In this document: in pieces, positions 61,570 to 64,000 of the stretch
How the letters are laid out: each line of letters opens with the position of its first letter
How positions within the stretch are numbered: position 1 is the stretch's first letter
Assembly: GCF_030547185.1 (NCBI RefSeq)
Contig: NZ_JAUOQR010000005.1
Location: 124,001-188,000, forward strand
DNA length: 64,000 nucleotides
Source: Neptuniibacter sp. 1_MG-2023
Lineage (GTDB): Bacteria > Pseudomonadota > Gammaproteobacteria > Pseudomonadales > Balneatricaceae
Reading direction: 5' to 3'
Notes under the pieces: model-generated
What the model was told of the DNA's origin: nothing
The model's database searches: none
What the model saw: only the letters and a program-made list of their open reading frames with translations
Translations under genes and position numbers: made by a program

Positions 61570-64000
61570 TCAAGGTATTACTTTACCCCACTGCTGTTTT
61601 AGGCGCTTTTCAGAAACAGTCTTTTGTGTACCCAACTGCTGAGCAAAGAGTGAAACGCGATACTCTTCAATCAACCAACGATACTCTTCTAAATTAGGAT
61701 CATAGATGCCTTGCTCTACATTTCGCTGAAAGCGTGTCTTATATTGGCCATAAAACTTTTCTAGCTGATCACTTAGTAAACTCTCTTGCCTTAAATTACG
61801 TCTAAATTTCTCTAGACGTATCTCTATTGCTTTCAAATATCTAGGATAATGCATCAAGACTTCATGGGGCTGAGTTTTTATAAACTGAGTCTCTAACAGT
61901 TCAGCCAGTTGTTTTTTAATATCATTCAGCACAGGCACTTCATTTAATTGTACTTTACCTTTCAACTGCTTTTGGATTTGGTGGTAACTATCAAATAATT
62001 GGCTAATAACTATTAGTAAACTCTCGCAAGCTGGCACAAGCTCAGCTTTACATCTACTTAGCCGCTCCTCAAATTGTTCCGAATTGCGAATTAAATCATC
62101 ATCCAATTTAAGCAACTGTCTAACTGAGTGCCAGATAACCTCTTCCACAAACGTTTGCTTATTTAAAAGCCCTGAACTGCGTAGGATAACTTTAGTGAGT
62201 TTTTCATTACTTAACGCTTTCCGAGCAAAACGAACTTGCTCTCGCATATTGAGCACAGCCAGCCTTACTATGCCATCAACACTTAGATTATTCGCTTCAG
62301 CTTGGTGAGGTTTTAAACATAACGTAACACTCTCTCCCCTATCAACAAGCGCTGGATAAGCTTCAATTTCGACGCCCGCATACTTATTCACTTTACAACT
62401 AGGTTCAAGTACTCCAAAGTCCCAATCTGTTAATCCCTCTCGTCCCCAGCTGCTCTCCTCACTTCTATCTGAACGTTCAGTTAATCGCTGACTGATTTGA
62501 GAGGCATACTTACTATTTAATTGCTCCCAGTCTCTGGACTCATCTAACAGATGCCCGTTTTCGTCAACTAAACGCAAATTCATATGCAGGTGATCTTCTA
62601 ATACAGTCTCACGTAGCTCTCGCGGCTGTATTCGAACACCCGTCATCCTAAGTAGATGATGAGCAAAAATCTCATAAAGATCCCCTACACCAAACTCCAC
62701 TGCTTGCATAAAAGCATCAACATAGTTTGGAACCGGAACAAAATGCTTTCGCTGTTGCTTAGGCAAGCCTCTAAGAATTGCGGTACATTTTTCCACCAGC
62801 ATCCCTGGAACCAGCCATTCAATTGTTTTCAAAGGGAGAGACGTTAATAAAGGCAGAGGGACTTGCAAAGTCACACCATCATCATTGGCTCCCGGTGCAA
62901 AATGATAAAAGAGTTTCAGCCGCGCACCCTCAAGATTTAAATGATCGGGATAAATACTTTCAGAAACATGATCAGCAGAACGCTGAAGGATATCCTCCTC
63001 CTGCATGACTAAACACTCAGGATTATCTTGTTCAACACGCTTACGCCACTTTTCGAAACCCGCGCCATTAACTATATGTTCACCTGATAAGCTTTTAAGC
63101 CGCAAACGATAGAATTCGTAAAGCTGTTCCTCATCGACGAGCAGATCCTTCCTACGAGACTTAGCTTCTAATTTCTCAATCCCCTTAAGTAAGGCTCGAT
63201 TCTTTTGCACAAACCGAGCTGAACTATTTAACTCACCTTCAACCAACGCTTGACGGATAAAGATCTCATGAGAAATTTCAACATCAATTTTCCCGTAGCT
63301 CACTTTTCTTTTAGGCACAATGATCATGCCATAAAGCGTCACCTGCTCCGTAGCGACCACCTCAGCTCTTTTTTTCTCCCAATGAGGCTCACTGTAATTT
63401 TTCTTAATCAGACTGGGGGCTAATTTCTCGGCCCACACAGGATCGACTTTAGCGATACAGCGGGCATAAAGCTGGCTAGTTTCAACCATCTCTGCAGCCA
63501 TAACCCATTTAGGGGCTTTTTTATAAACAACAGAACCAGGAAAAAGAAAAAATCGTCGATTGCGCGCACCTAAATATTCTTTATTTTCTTGTTTAAAGCC
63601 CATATGACTTAATAGGCCCGCCAATAACGAGCGGTGTATAGATTCGTAAGATGCGGCTTCCTCACGCTCAACAAAGCTGTGTTCTTTTGCCTGTAATTCT
63701 TTACAAATAATATGTAACTGACGGTGAGTATCACGCCACTCGCGCATACGCATGTAGGAAAGAAAGTTCTTGTTACAGTATTTTCGTAACTGATTTTGGG
63801 TTAACTCTTGCCGTTGCGTCTCATATAATTCCCAAAGATTAACAAACGTCATAAAGTCAGATTCTTCATGGGCATAAAGCTTGTGCTTTTCATCGCTAGC
63901 TTGACGTTTATCTTGCGGCCTTTCCCTTGGGTCCTGTATCCCCAATGCACTTACTATCACTAACATCTCACGGAGACAGTTATTACGCGCCGATTCGATC
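61570..64000 (-). CDS. hrpA: ATP-dependent RNA helicase HrpA, C-terminal part
   Basis: About 810 codons, open to the right edge, so the N-terminal helicase part is missing. The visible start SARNNCLREMLVIVSALGIQDPRERP is the typical junction after the DEAH helicase core, followed by the OB-fold region (DKRQASDEKHKL, SDFMTFVNLWELYE) and the long HrpA-specific C-terminal domain (FLFPGSVVYKKAPKWVMAAEMVETSQLYARC; ENNLSVDG; PRYLKAIEIRLEK; PNLEEYRWLIEEYRVSLFAQQLGT). HrpA rescues stalled ribosomes on mRNA. E. coli HrpA has about 1300 residues. Confidence 0.95.
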   Translation of the reverse strand, partial: IESARNNCLREMLVIVSALGIQDPRERPQDKRQASDEKHKLYAHEESDFMTFVNLWELYETQRQELTQNQLRKYCNKNFLSYMRMREWRDTHRQLHIICKELQAKEHSFVEREEAASYESIHRSLLAGLLSHMGFKQENKEYLGARNRRFFLFPGSVVYKKAPKWVMAAEMVETSQLYARCIAKVDPVWAEKLAPSLIKKNYSEPHWEKKRAEVVATEQVTLYGMIIVPKRKVSYGKIDVEISHEIFIRQALVEGELNSSARFVQKNRALLKGIEKLEAKSRRKDLLVDEEQLYEFYRLRLKSLSGEHIVNGAGFEKWRKRVEQDNPECLVMQEEDILQRSADHVSESIYPDHLNLEGARLKLFYHFAPGANDDGVTLQVPLPLLTSLPLKTIEWLVPGMLVEKCTAILRGLPKQQRKHFVPVPNYVDAFMQAVEFGVGDLYEIFAHHLLRMTGVRIQPRELRETVLEDHLHMNLRLVDENGHLLDESRDWEQLNSKYASQISQRLTERSDRSEESSWGREGLTDWDFGVLEPSCKVNKYAGVEIEAYPALVDRGESVTLCLKPHQAEANNLSVDGIVRLAVLNMREQVRFARKALSNEKLTKVILRSSGLLNKQTFVEEVIWHSVRQLLKLDDDLIRNSEQFEERLSRCKAELVPACESLLIVISQLFDSYHQIQKQLKGKVQLNEVPVLNDIKKQLAELLETQFIKTQPHEVLMHYPRYLKAIEIRLEKFRRNLRQESLLSDQLEKFYGQYKTRFQRNVEQGIYDPNLEEYRWLIEEYRVSLFAQQLGTQKTVSEKRLKQQWGKVIP

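Overview
The window looks like a chromosomal segment of a marine, heterotrophic sulfur-oxidising gammaproteobacterium, most like Oceanospirillales such as Neptuniibacter, Neptunomonas or Amphritea. This placement is inferred from gene content, not from a search: class I PHA synthase, a full Sox cluster, cyanase, EpmC, MltC, MlaA, CsdA/DeaD and HrpA, a base composition that is AT-rich by eye, and several sigma-54 activators and chemoreceptors. I see no rRNA, tRNA, CRISPR array, phage or insertion sequence.

Layout. 0-6 kb: the N-terminal part of PHA synthase, then a HlyD / RbbA-like double ATPase / ABC-2 permease export operon. 6.4-7.2 kb: a DUF1826 gene behind a large Zur-like palindrome. 7.2-18.3 kb: a sulfur/nitrogen island on the minus strand. 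It holds a persulfide-dioxygenase-like hydrolase, an operon OsmC - acyl-CoA-dehydrogenase-like flavoprotein - rubredoxin-fused reductase - cyanase, a double-rhodanese sulfurtransferase, a GAF-type sigma-54 activator and a nitrate/sulfonate/cyanate-type ABC importer. Two operons of this island carry good -24/-12 promoters, each preceded by the same CATTG-N5-CATTG element, so the island looks like one regulon. 18.4-21.1 kb: a chemoreceptor and a gene-free stretch with two tandem minus-strand transcription units, each with an identical Fur-like box/promoter and a strong terminator. These are probably paired iron-regulated small RNAs, analogous to PrrF or RyhB.

21.2-29.3 kb: an EamA transporter with a CobW GTPase, a copper-delivery set (hypothetical protein, Sco, PCuAC), an SDR, a quinone-oxidoreductase-like protein with a divergent LysR, EpmC and a lipoprotein. 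29.4-38 kb: soxCDXYZAKB with a PAS-type sigma-54 activator upstream. An intrinsic terminator and an RBS-masking hairpin separate soxB from the rest. 38-53 kb: housekeeping and stress genes (LOG, CZB chemoreceptor, FolE, cupin regulator, TraB-like protein, double-receiver regulator, DeaD, RidA, TlyA, MsrAB, MltC) and an orphan HisA of eukaryotic type.

53-64 kb: an EAL/HDOD protein; a tightly packed four-gene module built around an ExbB/MotA-like channel and an ExbD-like partner with an unusual periplasmic domain; a phosphatase/STAS partner-switch pair; MlaA; a porin; and the C-terminal part of HrpA running off the right edge. Functionally, thiosulfate oxidation (Sox), persulfide handling (MBL hydrolase, rhodanese) and cyanate detoxification (CynS) fit together as use of reduced sulfur and perhaps S/N compounds. 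The substrate of the sigma-54 island is not decided by the sequence.
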